From Hemileia vastatrix (taxonomy: Eukaryota > Basidiomycota > Pucciniomycetes > Pucciniales > Zaghouaniaceae): DNA of 64,000 nucleotides. The stretch covers positions 26,096,501 through 26,160,500 of the forward strand of contig JASXTE010000015.1 of NCBI GenBank assembly GCA_030280995.1. Direction: 5' to 3'. This document shows, piece after piece, positions 21,871 through 33,756 of the stretch. The translations under genes and the position numbers were made by a program. Below the pieces are notes generated by a model. It was not told where the DNA came from. It saw only the letters and a list, made by a program, of their open reading frames with translations, and searched no databases. Position 1 is the first letter of the stretch; every line of letters begins with the position of its first letter.

Positions 21871-24800
21871 TTGGATAAGGGAAGCAAAGGTGTTGGAAAA
21901 TCTGTTTATAAATTAGACGAGGGAAAGGAGAAAAGGGTAAAATTTAAAAATGAAATAAAATATTTTTCTAATTTTTCTTATTCTGATTCTGGCGATGAAG
22001 AAGATTAATTTGATGAAAGTTTTAATGGCGATACAAAAGAAAATGTTTTACCTCAAGTTAATTTAGATGTGGACGCAGCCAAATATAAGAAAGTAGCAAA
22101 TAAAGTTTGACCTATTAATGAACCGCTACCTGCTGAATTAAATCCACCTTTGAGAAGACCAAGGTTATCAAGAGATCCTTATGAAAGTCCCTTGGTAAAG
22201 AATCCGCCTGAATTTTCTGAGACGTCAAGAATCACTTTTGAGAGACTGGGTGTTGTTAATTTTGGACCTGATGGTTGGTTGTCTGGAGAAGAGAAGAAGT
22301 TGTTGTTGGATGTGATGGTCAAGCGAGAGAAGGCCATTGCTTTTGTAGAAGAGGAGAGGGGTGTGTTGAAGCATTCCTATGGGGAGCCTTACAAGATTCC
22401 TGTGGTATGTCATGAACCGTGGCAGCAGAAACCGATTCCTATTCCGGCTGCATTGAAAGAAGCTTATATCGAAGTTGTCAGAGAACGGATACACACTGGA
22501 CTGTATGAGCAATCAACGTCAAGTTATTCTAGTCCTGTATTTTGTATCAAGAAACCGAATGGCAAGCTTAGAATTGTTCATGATCTTAGGGAATTAAATA
22601 GGGTTACAATAAAGGATGCTGGGATACCACCTAGTGCTGAGGAGTTTGTTGAAGCGTTTGCAGGGAGAGTGTGCTATGGTTTGGGAGATATTATGGGTGG
22701 ATATGATGAGAGAGAGTTACATCCGGACTCAAGGCCTCTCACTACATTCGATACGCCACTTGGACGTTTACAGTTAACAAGATTACCTCAAGGAGCAACA
22801 AATTCGGTTGCAGTTTATCAAGCTCAGATGGCTTGGATCCTTCAAGATGAAATTCCACAATATGCTGGAATCTTTATAGATTTATGGAGGAATTACGGGA
22901 CCAACAACCGACTATGATAACCAGGTGTTGGAAGAGAATCCCGGGATACGCAAATTCATTTGGGAGTTTGCAATTAATTTAGAAAGAATCTTGTTTCGAA
23001 TTGAAGAGGCTGGTTTAACTATTTCAGGTTCAAAAGTTTCATGTTGTGTGCCAGCCTTAGAAATATTAGGCCATGTGGTATGTAGAGAGGGTAGGATTAT
23101 GTCCAAGAAGAAAGTTAACAAAATTCAGTCCTGGCCAAGACCCAAGAATACAACCAAAGTTAGAGGGTTTTTAGGCGTTTGCGTATATGTTAGAATGTTT
23201 ATCAAGGACTTTCTTCATTGGCAGCTCCATTGAGACGGTTAACGAGAAAGGATGCAGACTGGGAGTGGGATGAAGAGTGTGAGAAGGAGGTTGTAGGGAA
23301 GGATTTAGTCCTGCACAAGTTAGATTATGGAAAAGATGCTGGTAGAATTTATTTAGCAGTTGATTCAAGTCAGGTTGCAGCTGGGGCGGTTTTGTCTCAG
23401 ATGGATAAAGCTGGTTACATCAGGCCAGTTAGGTATGAATCTTTAGTATTTACTGAGGTCGAATCAAGATATTCTCAACCGAAATTGGAATTATGTGGTG
23501 TGGCGAAAATACTGAAGAAACTTCAGCATATTTTGTGGGGGCAACATTTTGAGTTGCAAGTGGATGCGAAATTGTTAATCCAGATGATTAATTCCCCAAG
23601 TTTACCGAACGCACCCATGACGAGATGGGTAGCTTTTATTCAACATTTTTCGTTCGATTTAGTTCATAAGCCTGGCAAAACTTTTACTATGCCAGATGAT
23701 TTATCAAGGAGACCACCCACTGAAGAAGATTCAGACTCAGAAGATTACGATGAAGATATACCTATTATCAAAGCCAGCACTAAAGGAGCTGAAGACTTTC
23801 CATACCTCCCCCATGAGGTTAAACTGGCAGGACTATTGTGTTTAGATTATGGTGATGATGACCTCCACCAAGAAGATAAACTGGAAAATAGTTTTTATGT
23901 TAATAAAGGTGTTGGAAAAGGTGTAGATAAATTTGGCAGAGAGGAGGTAGAAGAAGATGTGATGTATGTAGAGGAAGATGGATTGGTAGTGTGGGATAGT
24001 AGTAAATTAAGGAATGGTGTATATGTTGGAGAATTAGAGAATTTAAATAAAAAGGTGGATAAAGAGAAAGAGGTATTTTCGAATACGGTTTACGAAGGAT
24101 CCAAAGGTTCAGAAGAAAAACGTCAACATAGCTCGATTAAAGATTTATTTAGGGGTCAACAATTATTGGCTCATTCATGTGCAGGTGATATTGGTGATAG
24201 AGAAGTCCCTATTGATGTTATATTAATCGATTTTCAAGATGAAGTCTGGGGTCAGACTGGTTTTTATTTTTTGTTAGTCAAATATTTGTTGACTTTAGAG
24301 AGGCCAGAAGATTGTGAAGACGATGAATGGGTGGCTATCAAGAGGAAGTCATCTACGTTTTACCTATCTGGTCGACGTTTAATGAGGAGAAAGTATACAA
24401 ATCCTCAAGTAGTTATAACTCAACAGAAGGGGCAAGAATTAGTTTTGAAATCACTGCATGAAGATCTCGGGCATAGAGGCGTTGGAGAAACGTTTAGAAG
24501 AATTTCTGATCGATTTTGGTGGCCTGGCATGAAGATGGCTGTTAAACAGTGGGTTCAGTCATGCGAAGAATGTCAAAGACAAAGTTATTTAAGGCCAAAA
24601 TAACCTGGACGCGCGACCGGTGAATATACGCTCTTTGGAAGAGTTAGTTTAGATGTCGTTCATATAAAAGAGGGACGGTATAAATATTTAATTGTGGCCA
24701 GAGATGATTTATCTGGTTGGGTAGAGGCAGCGCCTCTTATTAATTTAACTGCCAAAAATGTGGCAGAATTTTTTTTGAATAATTGGGTATATAGGTATGG

Positions 24801-25518
24801 GGTGATGAAGTTGGTAACGATAGATGGAGGTCCTGAATTTGGGACAGAGTTTAAATAGGCCATATTGAAAGTTGGATCAAAGGTTAGGGTAGCAACCCCA
24901 TATTATCCTGAAGCTGAAGGCATGGTGGAAAGAGGGCATCAAGTTATTAAGGATGCTTTAGTTAAAATGTGTGGGACAAGTGCCGAAAAGTGGAGGCACT
25001 ATTTACCTTTAGTTTTATTTGCTGATCGAATCACTGCCAAAAGGACGACCGGATTTTCACCTTATGAACTTGTTTTTGGACAGAAAGCAGTTTTACCAGT
25101 TGATTTAGAAGCTGAATCATATCTTGGAGTTGTCTGGGACACAGTCAAAACTACTGAAGAATTATTGTGTGCAAGAATGATGCAGCTAGAAAAGAAAGAA
25201 GAATATTTAGAAAAGGCATATTCACGGATGATGAAGATCCAAAATCAATCAGTTAGATATTGGGATGAGCGGTTGGCACATCAATTAAGGAAACCTTTGA
25301 ACCCAGGTGATATGGTCTTGGTGTATAATAGAAGTCTAGAGAGTCAATGGGGAAAGATGTTTGCAGATAGGTGGAATGGACCGTATAAAATCAAGGAGCA
25401 AGTTTCTGGCGGTTCATATGTGCTAGAAGAGTTGGATGGAGTAGTATTAAAGAAGAGGGTAGCGGCCGATCAAGTGAAATGGTTCTATCCTAGAGGCACC
25501 AGGAGTGCCGAAGTCTAA

Positions 25519-27360
25519 CTCCGAAATGAGGATAAACTACAATTTTAATGACTATTATTAAATTTATACCTCCGCAATGAGGATAAACTATGATATCTAC
25601 GAAATTTTATGGATTCCTCCGCAACGAGTATAAACTATCTTCTTATTTTTATCAAAAATACTTTACTATCATTACACTGCATATGGGCGACGAAACTGTG
25701 ATGAAACATAACGAAATGCGAGAAAACTTTCATTGAAAATTTTCAAAATTAAAAATTCTTAAAATATGGGTGAAGATAGTGTTGGAAAAATTTTAAAATT
25801 TATTGGAAGAAGTGTTCACAGGGGAACCTTCTTAATTAAATATTGGCAAGTGTGGGGGTAATTGATGGGCTGGCTGCTCTATACACAATTACCCCATAAT
25901 GTTCGTTTCCAAAATTTTCCCTGTTTCTAGTTGAATCCTGGCTTTGTCTTTTAATTTTAGGAAGTCCACTAAGACTATAAACTGGAACGAATCAAGAGAC
26001 ACCGCTCTCAACGCCGGATTCAAGATTTTTTTTATTTTGTTTTTGATTTTTTATGTTAGATTGTGATTTCTTTTCTTTAATATATATTATGAATTAATGT
26101 AAAGGTGATGCTCACTGGTGGTCTCTAATCATTTTTATAAATTGAAAGGAACCCACCCAGTGATTATCATTATAAAAATTATCTTCTAAAAACTTTCATT
26201 TATTTTCTTTTCTTTTCAATTTCTCAAAATTGTGTAACCACATCAAGTTGCACTTGGATGTGGGTATGATGTCGAGGGTAAGGCTCATCAAATGGCCGGC
26301 GGGCATCTTTTAAAATTTTATTTTGAAATTTTTTTTACTTTTTTTATCTTTCTTTTCACATTCGTTTATCTTTCTTTAAAAATTAAATTTCAACTTTTAT
26401 TTCCAAACTATCTTTTTTCTAAAATCATTTATTTTAAATTAAAAAAAAAAAAAAAAAATTAAAATTAAAAATAAATAAAATAAAAATTAAAATGAAAATG
26501 AAAAATAAAAAAATAAAATAGATAAATAAAAATAAAATAAAATAATTATAAAAAAAAATAAAAATAAAATAAAAATTAAAATAATAAAATAAAAAAAAAA
26601 AATTAATTAATTAAACCAAAATTATTATATTTCTTAGTTTTATTTTAGAGTCTTCATTCTTTTTAGTTTTATTGATTTAGTTTAGACAGGAAACAGGGTC
26701 TAGGGGAACTCAATACCTATGGGATTTTACTTCAAGACATCTGTTAGTCCTCCAAGACTTTAAACTGGCTACTGTTCAAGATGTTCTTTAAGGTTTTTTA
26801 CACGTATTTTGGATCTGTTAGTCCTCCAAGACTTTAAACTGGATAATTTTCAAGACTTTCATTAAAGATTTTATATTGGAGCTGTTAGTCCTTCAAGACT
26901 TTAAACTGAATTTCAAGGATAATCAAGATTTTATGGATATTTTTGGAGACAGATTTCTTTTTATATAAATCAAATGTTAGGTCCACCAAGACCTTAAACT
27001 GGAGTGTTATCAAATGTTAGGTCCACCAAGACCTTAAACTGGACTGTTATCAAGCTGTTGGGTCCACCATGACCTTAAAATGGATTTTTCTTGTCGATCA
27101 AATGTTTGGTCCACTATGACATTAAACTGGATTATCAAATTTATTCATTCTTTGGTCAAGCCTAGGCCTTACTTAGGAATTTATCAAGTTATTTATGCAC
27201 CTAAACGATCTTTGGTCCACCAAGACCATAAACTGGCAATCGATTATATGTTTGGTCCACCAAGACTTTAAACTGGAATGTCAATCTTGTTTGGATAACT
27301 CAATTCAATCTTTTAATTTATCACTGTCCACTAAGACACTAAACTGGTTATTCAATTATT
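25519..27360 (+). repeat. stem-loop/TAAACTGG motif array in the R1 3' UTR
   Basis: Each motif is a 4-bp stem, a 6-base loop (mostly CNCCAA) and a tail NTAAACTGG. Copies at about 25516, 25568, 25614 and 25968, then a cluster from 26746 to 27350 (about ten, spaced 35-75 bp). Stem pairs change together: AGTC/GACT (26746, 26820, 25968), GGTC/GACC (26975, 27015, 27212), TGTC/GACA (27327), CCTC/GAGG (25568). No ORF is shared by the copies. The pairing suggests that the RNA or single-stranded DNA fold is what is kept. Confidence 0.8.
26429..26625. repeat. A-rich low-complexity tract
   Basis: A-rich stretch of AAAT/AAAAT words, about 200 bp; the reverse complement occurs at 35690-35860 in R2, so it is part of the family 3' UTR and not a local accident. 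Confidence 0.85.
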
Positions 27361-28007
27361 TCTGGAATTGGGTGCTGATAGCTTTAGGAGTTAAAATTTT
27401 AGGTGGTGATGATGCTAAAGAAAGCATAATGGTTAATTAGGTAAAATTTGTGGCGCTTTAACATGGTCTAAAGTTAATATTATTATTGGAAGCCTGGCAA
27501 AAGTATTTTATGGGTTTGCTGTATAGCAAAGTTTGAAAATTGTGATGAAGGAATCAGAAGTTAGGATGGTAGTTGGATTTTAAGGGAATGATTTTTTTTA
27601 GTGCCTCATAGTTAGGCCATTTTTTTTTGGTGTGAAGCTTGGAGGACCTTATGGCGAGATTGGAATCATAGAATTCGGCTCAGTGGGGAGCCCTATGAGG
27701 TTGGAATCAGGAGTATTCGGCTCATAGGAAGATCCACTCTCTCAATGCTGTGACAAGAAGGAAGACTGGTATATGGGAGTCTGAAGGGATTCAAACCTTG
27801 CTCTCAGTAGTGGAATCATCACAAGATTTATATTATTTTATTTTATGTTATATCAAGCCAGAGAAGAAGAAACAACGTTTTTATTATAAAGAATTAAAAG
27901 AAGACCAGCTAAAACGAATTTATCAAATTATTTTATTAGAAAAGATAATTCTTTTGGAATTGCTCAACCACTTATGCAAAGTTATAAGAATGGGGACATT
28001 CTCGATT
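27361..28007. other. distal R1 3' UTR, no gene
   Basis: No stem-loop motif and no credible coding sequence. The counterpart in R2 is 33757-34400. The 91-codon open frame at 27750-28025 ends inside the LTR and has no homologue in R0, so it is treated as chance. Confidence 0.6.
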
Positions 28008-28017
28008 GGAGGGAGGA
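28008..28017 (+). other. polypurine tract of R1
   Basis: GGAGGGAGGA immediately before the 3' LTR, identical in R0 and R2. Confidence 0.9.
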
Positions 28018-29112
28018 TGTGGTAGCCTAAAGTTTAGTACGGCACCTAAATATGTAAATGGAGTTATTACGGCGTGCAAGATTGGCGTTATTATTTTTTA
28101 TAAAAGGGTTTTATTTAATTTATTAAAGTTTAAAATATGAAGAAATTGGTCATGAGCGAATGCCTCCACAAATACAATTTATTTTGCGGAGAAAACTTAT
28201 TTTTACGGTCTGAAAAATTTATAAGTATCAAGTCAAGTCACTCAAGAACCTTGGGAAATTTTCCCAGAATTTTTACTATTTTTCTTATATTTTTAAATGA
28301 ATTTTAAAGTTTTATAGAAATATTTACATTTTCAAAAATTACTTAACTTTGATGAATTTTCACGGGGTAATTAGAGCTGCGCAGACTACAAAAATTAGTT
28401 TGGTATGTAAAGGGGAAGTAGCTCTATTATGTGTAATTTTTCTAGATTTTTATTATAGTTTTAAGGTTCTAATTGAGTCCAGAAGTCCGGACGGACTCCG
28501 TTTCGACTCCGTACGGGCTCCGGATTGACTCTGGAAGAGCTCTGGAGGGGAAAACTTAGGCACGTGACTAGGAATACTTAAGCGCTTCTCAAACTCGAAA
28601 TTGAGAGGGGGGACACATCATACAGCTTAATCTTTAACCACCACAGTCTCATTTTTTATTACTCAACAAATTAAATAAATTGTAATACCCTTATAAAATT
28701 ATATTTTATATATAACATTTTAGAAATACTACTCAACAATTTAAATCACACTTCATACAGGGTATCTTTAGAAAGGGCTTCATCGCTGGGACTTGATTAT
28801 TGCTGTCTCATATAAATTTAAAATATTATAAAAACATAAAAGTCAATCTTTACAGATCTTTCACTGGTACACCTTAATTGTTGTTATCAGTATTTCTTTC
28901 TCAACAGCCACTTTCTTTTAATCTCAATAAGCGTTAAATATTTTAGAGTTTCATTATTTTTATCAATCAGATCTAAGTAGATTGGTTAGCTTAGTGATTT
29001 AGAATTCCCATTTTGTTATTTTTATTGGAAGGATGGGGTTTTCAGCTAAATACACATATCTCCTCCGGATTCTGCTTACAGCAAGGTGACTGTAAGAGTT
29101 TACCTTACCATA
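28018..29112 (+). repeat. 3' LTR of R1
   Basis: 1095 bp, about 98% identical to 17503-18598. Ends TTACCTTACCATA, followed by ACGT. Confidence 0.95.
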
Positions 29113-29158
29113 ACGTTTTCAGACTTGCTAGCATTTCCGCCCCCCATATTGTGTGGTG
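29113..29158 (-). mobile_element. terminal fragment of CACTA-like copy A
   Basis: The reverse complement starts CACCACACAATATGGG and contains TGCTAGCAAGTC, as in the MITE at 7618-7833. It is the outer end of copy A, separated from its interior (17502 and leftwards) by R1. The next bases, TCT at 29159-29161, should be one copy of the 3-bp duplication; the partner was not found. Confidence 0.7.
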
Positions 29159-29513
29159 TCTTGACTTGTGAATCTGAATCTTATTCTATGATGGAATGTG
29201 ATCAAGATCTACTCTGGTTTGAAGAACTATTTCATGATTTTTCTATTCTGATTCTCAAAACTTGTCTCCATGGTAACAATGAAGGTGCTATTAATTTGGC
29301 CCTGAATTCCCTTTATTAACATTGAACTTGAAACATTAATTTCAAACTCTGTTGGCTCAGAGAACAAGTAAACAACAACAAATTTTCAATAAAATACATT
29401 TCTACAAATCACATGGTTGCAGATATCTTAACTAAATCTTTATCACATCCAAAGCATCATGAATTCTTTAATGCACTTAATCTTTTCCCATTTCTGTCTT
29501 GAGTACAGGAGGG
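29159..29513 (+). pseudogene. Ty1/copia RNase H C-terminus remnant
   Basis: Plus-strand translation gives CESESYSMMECDQDLLWFEE, then NNEGAINLALNS, a stop, KxINFKLxWLREQV and HMVADILTKSL...HHEFFNALNL. This is the order at the end of copia Pol (E-E/S-Y block, D/N-N-Q/E-GAI, K-H-I-D-x-R/K, VADILTK). It is interrupted by stops and starts at the CACTA terminus, so only the last 110 or so codons remain. It is followed at 29505-29513 by a purine tract and at 29514 by TGTCAAAATT, a plausible copia 3' LTR start. Confidence 0.75.
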
Positions 29514-29942
29514 TGTCAAAATTAGATAGAGCTTAATACATATTTATTTACTTAAGCATATACTTCTTATTAGATATAGATATAGATAATGTATTAGACC
29601 CTATTAGCAGCTTTTCTTTTAGTTTAACCTAACTTAATGATATACTTTCCCTTTAAGTGAATGCGGAACTTCTCACCTATTCTGCATTGACTTTGTTCTC
29701 TCTCTTATTTATTTTATTTGTCTCACTTCACTTTATTACATTAACGTCAAATTCTCTCTCCCAGAGTTCTCATTCCCTTATCCACATATTTCCCACTTCT
29801 CACTTGTCCCTTGTTCAATTATTTTATCTAAATCATTTCTTACCTGAAATCTTATCTTATCAACATACTATGCATATAAAACCTGTAGACTCAAAATTAG
29901 AAGGATCATCTAAGCAACAACAACACATAACTAACAACTATC
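29514..29942 (+). repeat. probable copia 3' LTR remnant
   Basis: Starts TGTC directly after the purine tract ACAGGAGGG. Its 3' limit is uncertain, as the CACTA-like terminus begins at 29943 and no partner LTR is in the window. A 110-codon open frame at 29657-29989 runs through the boundary and is not a gene. Confidence 0.45.
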
Positions 29943-32600
29943 ACCACACAATATGGGAGGCAGACTTTCTAGAAATTCCACAACCTTGAACCCAAATTCA
30001 TATCTAATTGAGCACACATTGAGGTGGTGTTGAAACAATATTGAGGAAATATTGATTTTAATTTGAACACAACTTGAAATTAATTCAAAAATTTATTGAA
30101 GCACAGTTTATCATTAGAAAAACAAATCTTGATGCTTGAATTTTTAGAATTTTTGTAGGAATATTGAAGTAAGTGAACCCCACTACCAAAAAAAATTGGG
30201 CACATCCATAAGATTGTGAAAAATCATATTTTTTGTTTTTTTGTTTAAAAATATAAAAATTGTTGCATAAATTGAACTAAATCCCTTTTTCATGCTTTTA
30301 CAAGATTCTTTACTAATCAATTTATAAAGGAATCTCACAATACTATAAAAAGTTATTCAAGAAAAAAAAATTATTAAAATGATACTTTTATTGAGATTTT
30401 ATTAGTAAAAATTTCCTGAAGTATATATTTGCTCTCATTGTACGAGTATATATTCTTAAGTATTTCTCAAGCTTTAAAGTATTTGTAGAAGCTACATAAA
30501 GCTCAAAATCAATGGTAAAAATAATTTAGTCAATTTTACAATCCAAAAAATTAATATTTATACCATAACTTTAGATTTAAAAATATTTTATTGTCACGAT
30601 TTTTTCAAAAAAATAATTTACCATCACCTTCATTATAGAAAAAAAATAAGTGTAAACTTTCAACAAGAATAAAACATATGGCTAAAAATTTTTGCACAAT
30701 AGTTATAAGTTTTTTTTTATTTTGTGCCATTTCATTTTCAATTCTCTATAATTTATTATATATTTATATTATTTATTCTCTTTAAAAATTATCCTTCCTA
30801 ATACTTCCCTCCCCTCTTTTGTGCTTCACATATGGAACCTCACACATTCTCTCACTCTCTTAAGTTTAGTGCTACTCTCCCCAGTCCTCTCCCCTCATCA
30901 CCCCTTGTATCCCCCTTTTCCACCCCTCTCCCTACCACCTCACCTCACCTAAATCAATTTGTTACAAATATCATCACTTTTGATCCCTTATCCACCCTTA
31001 TATATCCCATATCAATATAAATAAATTTAACTTATCTCCTTCTCACCCCTTTTTCTCTATATGGAAAAAAGGGGTGATTTGACAAGCCAACAAGGTTGGG
31101 TGAGAAGAGAAAGGAAAAAGATGATTTTGAGGTTAAATTGTTGGGATGGGGAAGAAGAAGGTTGGATTTGGAAGTAAGAGTTTAAGGATATATTAAAAAG
31201 GGCTTGGTGGGTTAAAGGGTTGAAAGGAAAGGTTGAGGTGGGTGGTGAAAGAGGTGCGGTGAGGTAGGGAGGAGTGAGAAAGGGGTGAATATAGATGAGG
31301 AGGGAAGCGAGAGTAGTGGGGTGGGGTAAAAATTAAAAGAGGAGGGGAGGGGAGGGGTAAGGAGTAAGGAAACTTACTAATGAATGTTTGATACTACAGT
31401 AAATGCCTTGGGATGTTTATCAAAAGAAGAGATATGGGAATGAAGTCAGAAGGAATACAAAAGCAGAGAAAGGCATGTATAGAGCTCAAAAGGATTTGAA
31501 ATGTGGTAGAATCTATTTTTCGGCCGAAGAACAGAGTTCACCCTGTCTGATTCCAGCACCCATTTTCCGCAATCAAAAACCACATGTAAAAGTGGTTTAT
31601 TGCTATTCATACCCCTCAACACATACAAGATATTGGTTTATTCAATTTTTGTAATAAGTACCAAAAATTGAGACTGAAGATATACAGAAGTGTAAAAACT
31701 AGCCATTAAATACAATTTTGATTTTTTACAAAGTCTTTTACAGAATTTTCATTAAGAATTTACATACAATAGAAAACCAATAAAATGGGTAAACTTTTGA
31801 AACAAGTTGGAAAAAGTAGAAAAGCCTATATTTATATTTTGAGCTAATGGACTTTTTTTCTTTTATTAGATGAATGTATAGAGCTTTTAATTTAGTTCAG
31901 AATAATTTTAGTGAGATGTATAATATTTTTAAATTCAAAAATAAATTTTAAATAAATATTAAAATGAAACACATTGATATATATAGTAAACCTTTTGCTT
32001 TATTTTATGTTCTATGATTACTGTACATGAAATAATAGTTAGTCATGATAACCAAAAATCTAATAAAATGTGTATTTTAGCTTCCTCAATATCTTTTCTA
32101 TAATCTATTAAATATAAGAAAAAACTTTTTGTGTCATTTTTTTACAAAGTTTTTTTCATTTCAATGACTATCTACATTTTCCAAAAATAATATATCTTAA
32201 TTATGGTGGAACTTAGATTGAACTCACAATCAGATCCTGTTTTGGACTGTGATTCAAGCTAAGTTAAACTGTGAGAAAATTTATAATTTTTTAAATTTTT
32301 TATCAAATATTTTTAAATTAAAACGTAAGTATATTCTTATATCAAAATGATTTATATTAAATACTTTAAATTTCTGGAAACAAATACAAATGATGAATCA
32401 TTTTGGAGAAGTTTTTTATTAAAAATATTTGGATGTTGATTTTATAATATTATGAAATTATTCTTTTTTCTCCATTAAAGATTAAGAAGATAACTAAAAA
32501 TTATTTTAATACAACTATAACATATAAAAAAGGTATCAGATCTTCTTTTTAGATTCATGCAAACTTAAAAAAATATTTTTTTTCATTTTAAATACAAATT
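29943..32600 (+). mobile_element. CACTA-like element copy B (left part)
   Basis: Terminus CACCACACAATATGGG preceded by TAT (29940-29942). The first 60-90 bp match the MITE at 7618. Landmarks shared with copy A: GTGAACCCCA near 30175, pyrimidine (30780-31020) then purine (31070-31380) block, AACTTAGATTGAACT near 32211. It is cut at 32600 by the Harbinger element and presumably continues at 50550. No transposase is visible in the 2.7 kb present. Orientation is opposite to copy A, so the two form a large inverted pair around the copia remnant. Confidence 0.6.
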
Positions 32601-32626
32601 AGGGGGTGTCAGTTCTGGCAAATCGG

Positions 32627-33746
32627 TATGGTAAGGTAAACTCTTACAGTTGCCTTGCTGTAAGCAGAATCCGGAGGAGATATGTGGATTTAGCTGAAAA
32701 CCCCGTCCTTCCAATAAAAATAACAAAGTAGGTGTTCTAAATCACTAAGCTAACCAATCTACTTGGATCTGATTAATAAAAATAATGAAACTCTAAAATA
32801 TTTAACGCTTATTGAGATTTAAAGAAAGTGGCTGTTGATAAAAGAAATACTGATAACAACAATTAAGGTGTACCAGTGAAAGATCTGAAAAGATTGACTT
32901 TTATGTTTTTATAATAATTTGAATTTTTATGAGACAGCAATAATCAAGTCCCAGCAATGAAGACCTTTCTAAAGATACCCTATATGAAGTGTGATTTAAA
33001 TTGTTGAATTGTATTTCTAAAATGTTATATATAAAATATAAAGTTATAAGGGTATTACAATTTATTTAATTTGTTGAGTAATAAAAAAATGAGACTGTGG
33101 TGGTTAATGATTAAGCTGTATGATGTGTCACCCCCTTCAATTTCGAGTTTGAGAAGCGCTTAAATATTCCTAGTCATGTGCCTAAGTTTTCCCCTCCAGA
33201 GCTCTTCCAGAGTCAATCCGGAGCCCGTACGGAGTTCGTACGGAGTCAAAGCAGAGTCCGTACGGAGTCCGTCCGGACTTCTGGACTCAATTAGAACCTT
33301 AAAACTATAATAAAAAATCTAGAAAAATTACACATAATAGAGCTACTTCCCCTTTACATACCAAACTAATTTTCTTAGTCTGCGCAGCTCTAATTACCCC
33401 GTGAAAACTCATCAAAGTTAAGTAATTTTTGAAAACGTAAATATTTCTATAAAACTTTAAAATTCATTTAAAAATATAAGAAAAATAGTAAAAATTCTGG
33501 GAAAATTTCCCAAGGTTCTTGAGTGACTTGACTTGATACTTATAAATTTTTCAGACTGTAAAAATAAGTTTTCTCCGCAAAATAAATTGTATTTGTGTAG
33601 GCATTTGCTCGTGACCAATCTCTTCATATTTTAAACTCCAATAAATTAAATAAAACCCTTTTATAAAAAATAATAACGCCAATCTTGCACGCCATAATAA
33701 CTCCATTTACATATTTAGGTGCCGTACTAAACTTTAGGCTACCACA
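32627..33746 (-). repeat. 3' LTR of R2
   Basis: 1120 bp. About 33 bp longer than the 5' LTR because a patch of GGAGTCCGTAC-like units (33215-33285) has more copies. Confidence 0.95.
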
Positions 33747-33756
33747 TCCTCCCTCC
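33747..33756 (-). other. polypurine tract of R2
   Basis: GGAGGGAGGA on the minus strand directly before the 3' LTR. Confidence 0.9.

Larger units (their letters stand above)
21223..25518 (+). pseudogene. pol: R1 pol (RT-RNase H-integrase), multiple lesions
   Basis: The -1 frame relative to gag is entered at 21253. Order: linker with 150-bp repeats (21520-21870), RT (VHDLRELNRVTIKD about 22575; LPQGATNSV about 22785; IDD box about 22875), RNase H (23330-23640), connection PDDLSRRPP, integrase H2C2 zinc domain (HEDLGH...CEECQRQ, 24460-24590), core with SLDVVHI, IDGGPEFG and PYYPEAEGMVERGH, and a C-terminal part with SLESQWGKMF ending at 25518. Lesions: TAA 22006, TGA 22108 (CGA in R2), +1 shift at about 22882 destroying the IDD box, a lost T near 23212, an 18-bp in-frame deletion near 23286, TAA 24601 and TAG 24856. 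R2 supplies the intact reading for most of these. Integration or mobility would need proteins from elsewhere. Confidence 0.92.
17503..29112 (+). mobile_element. R1: Ty3/gypsy LTR retrotransposon
   Basis: 11.6 kb. LTRs 17503-18598 and 28018-29112 differ at about 19 positions and one indel by my count (about 98% identity). LTR termini are TGTGGTA...TACCATA, an inverted repeat not ending in CA. Flanks ACGG (left) and ACGT (right) fit a 4-bp duplication with one mismatch; R2 of the same family has a perfect 4-bp duplication. Order: LTR, primer-binding site, gag-protease, -1 slippery site, pol (broken), 2.5-kb untranslated region with stem-loop motifs, polypurine tract, LTR. It sits inside CACTA-like copy A, 46 bp from that element's end. 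Confidence 0.95.
2440..29158 (-). mobile_element. CACTA-like element copy A, interrupted twice
   Basis: Three pieces (about 2440-3200, 16026-17502, 29113-29158) become one collinear copy of the element seen at 29943-32600 once retrotransposons R0 and R1 are removed. The terminus at 29158 reads, on the minus strand, CACCACACAATATGGG, close to the terminus at 29943 and to both ends of the small element at 7618-7833. Inward landmarks keep their order and distance: GTGAACCCCA at about 270 bp (235 bp in copy B), a pyrimidine-then-purine block, then AACTTAGATTGAACT at about 2.2-2.3 kb in both. CACTA (EnSpm) elements begin CACTA/CACCA and make 3-bp duplications. The other end was not found and may lie left of the window. 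No transposase was seen. Confidence 0.55.

Noticed and set aside
29086..29319. 77-codon open frame across the R1 LTR end
   Set aside because: It joins LTR, CACTA terminus and copia remnant by chance; only the copia part is meaningful.
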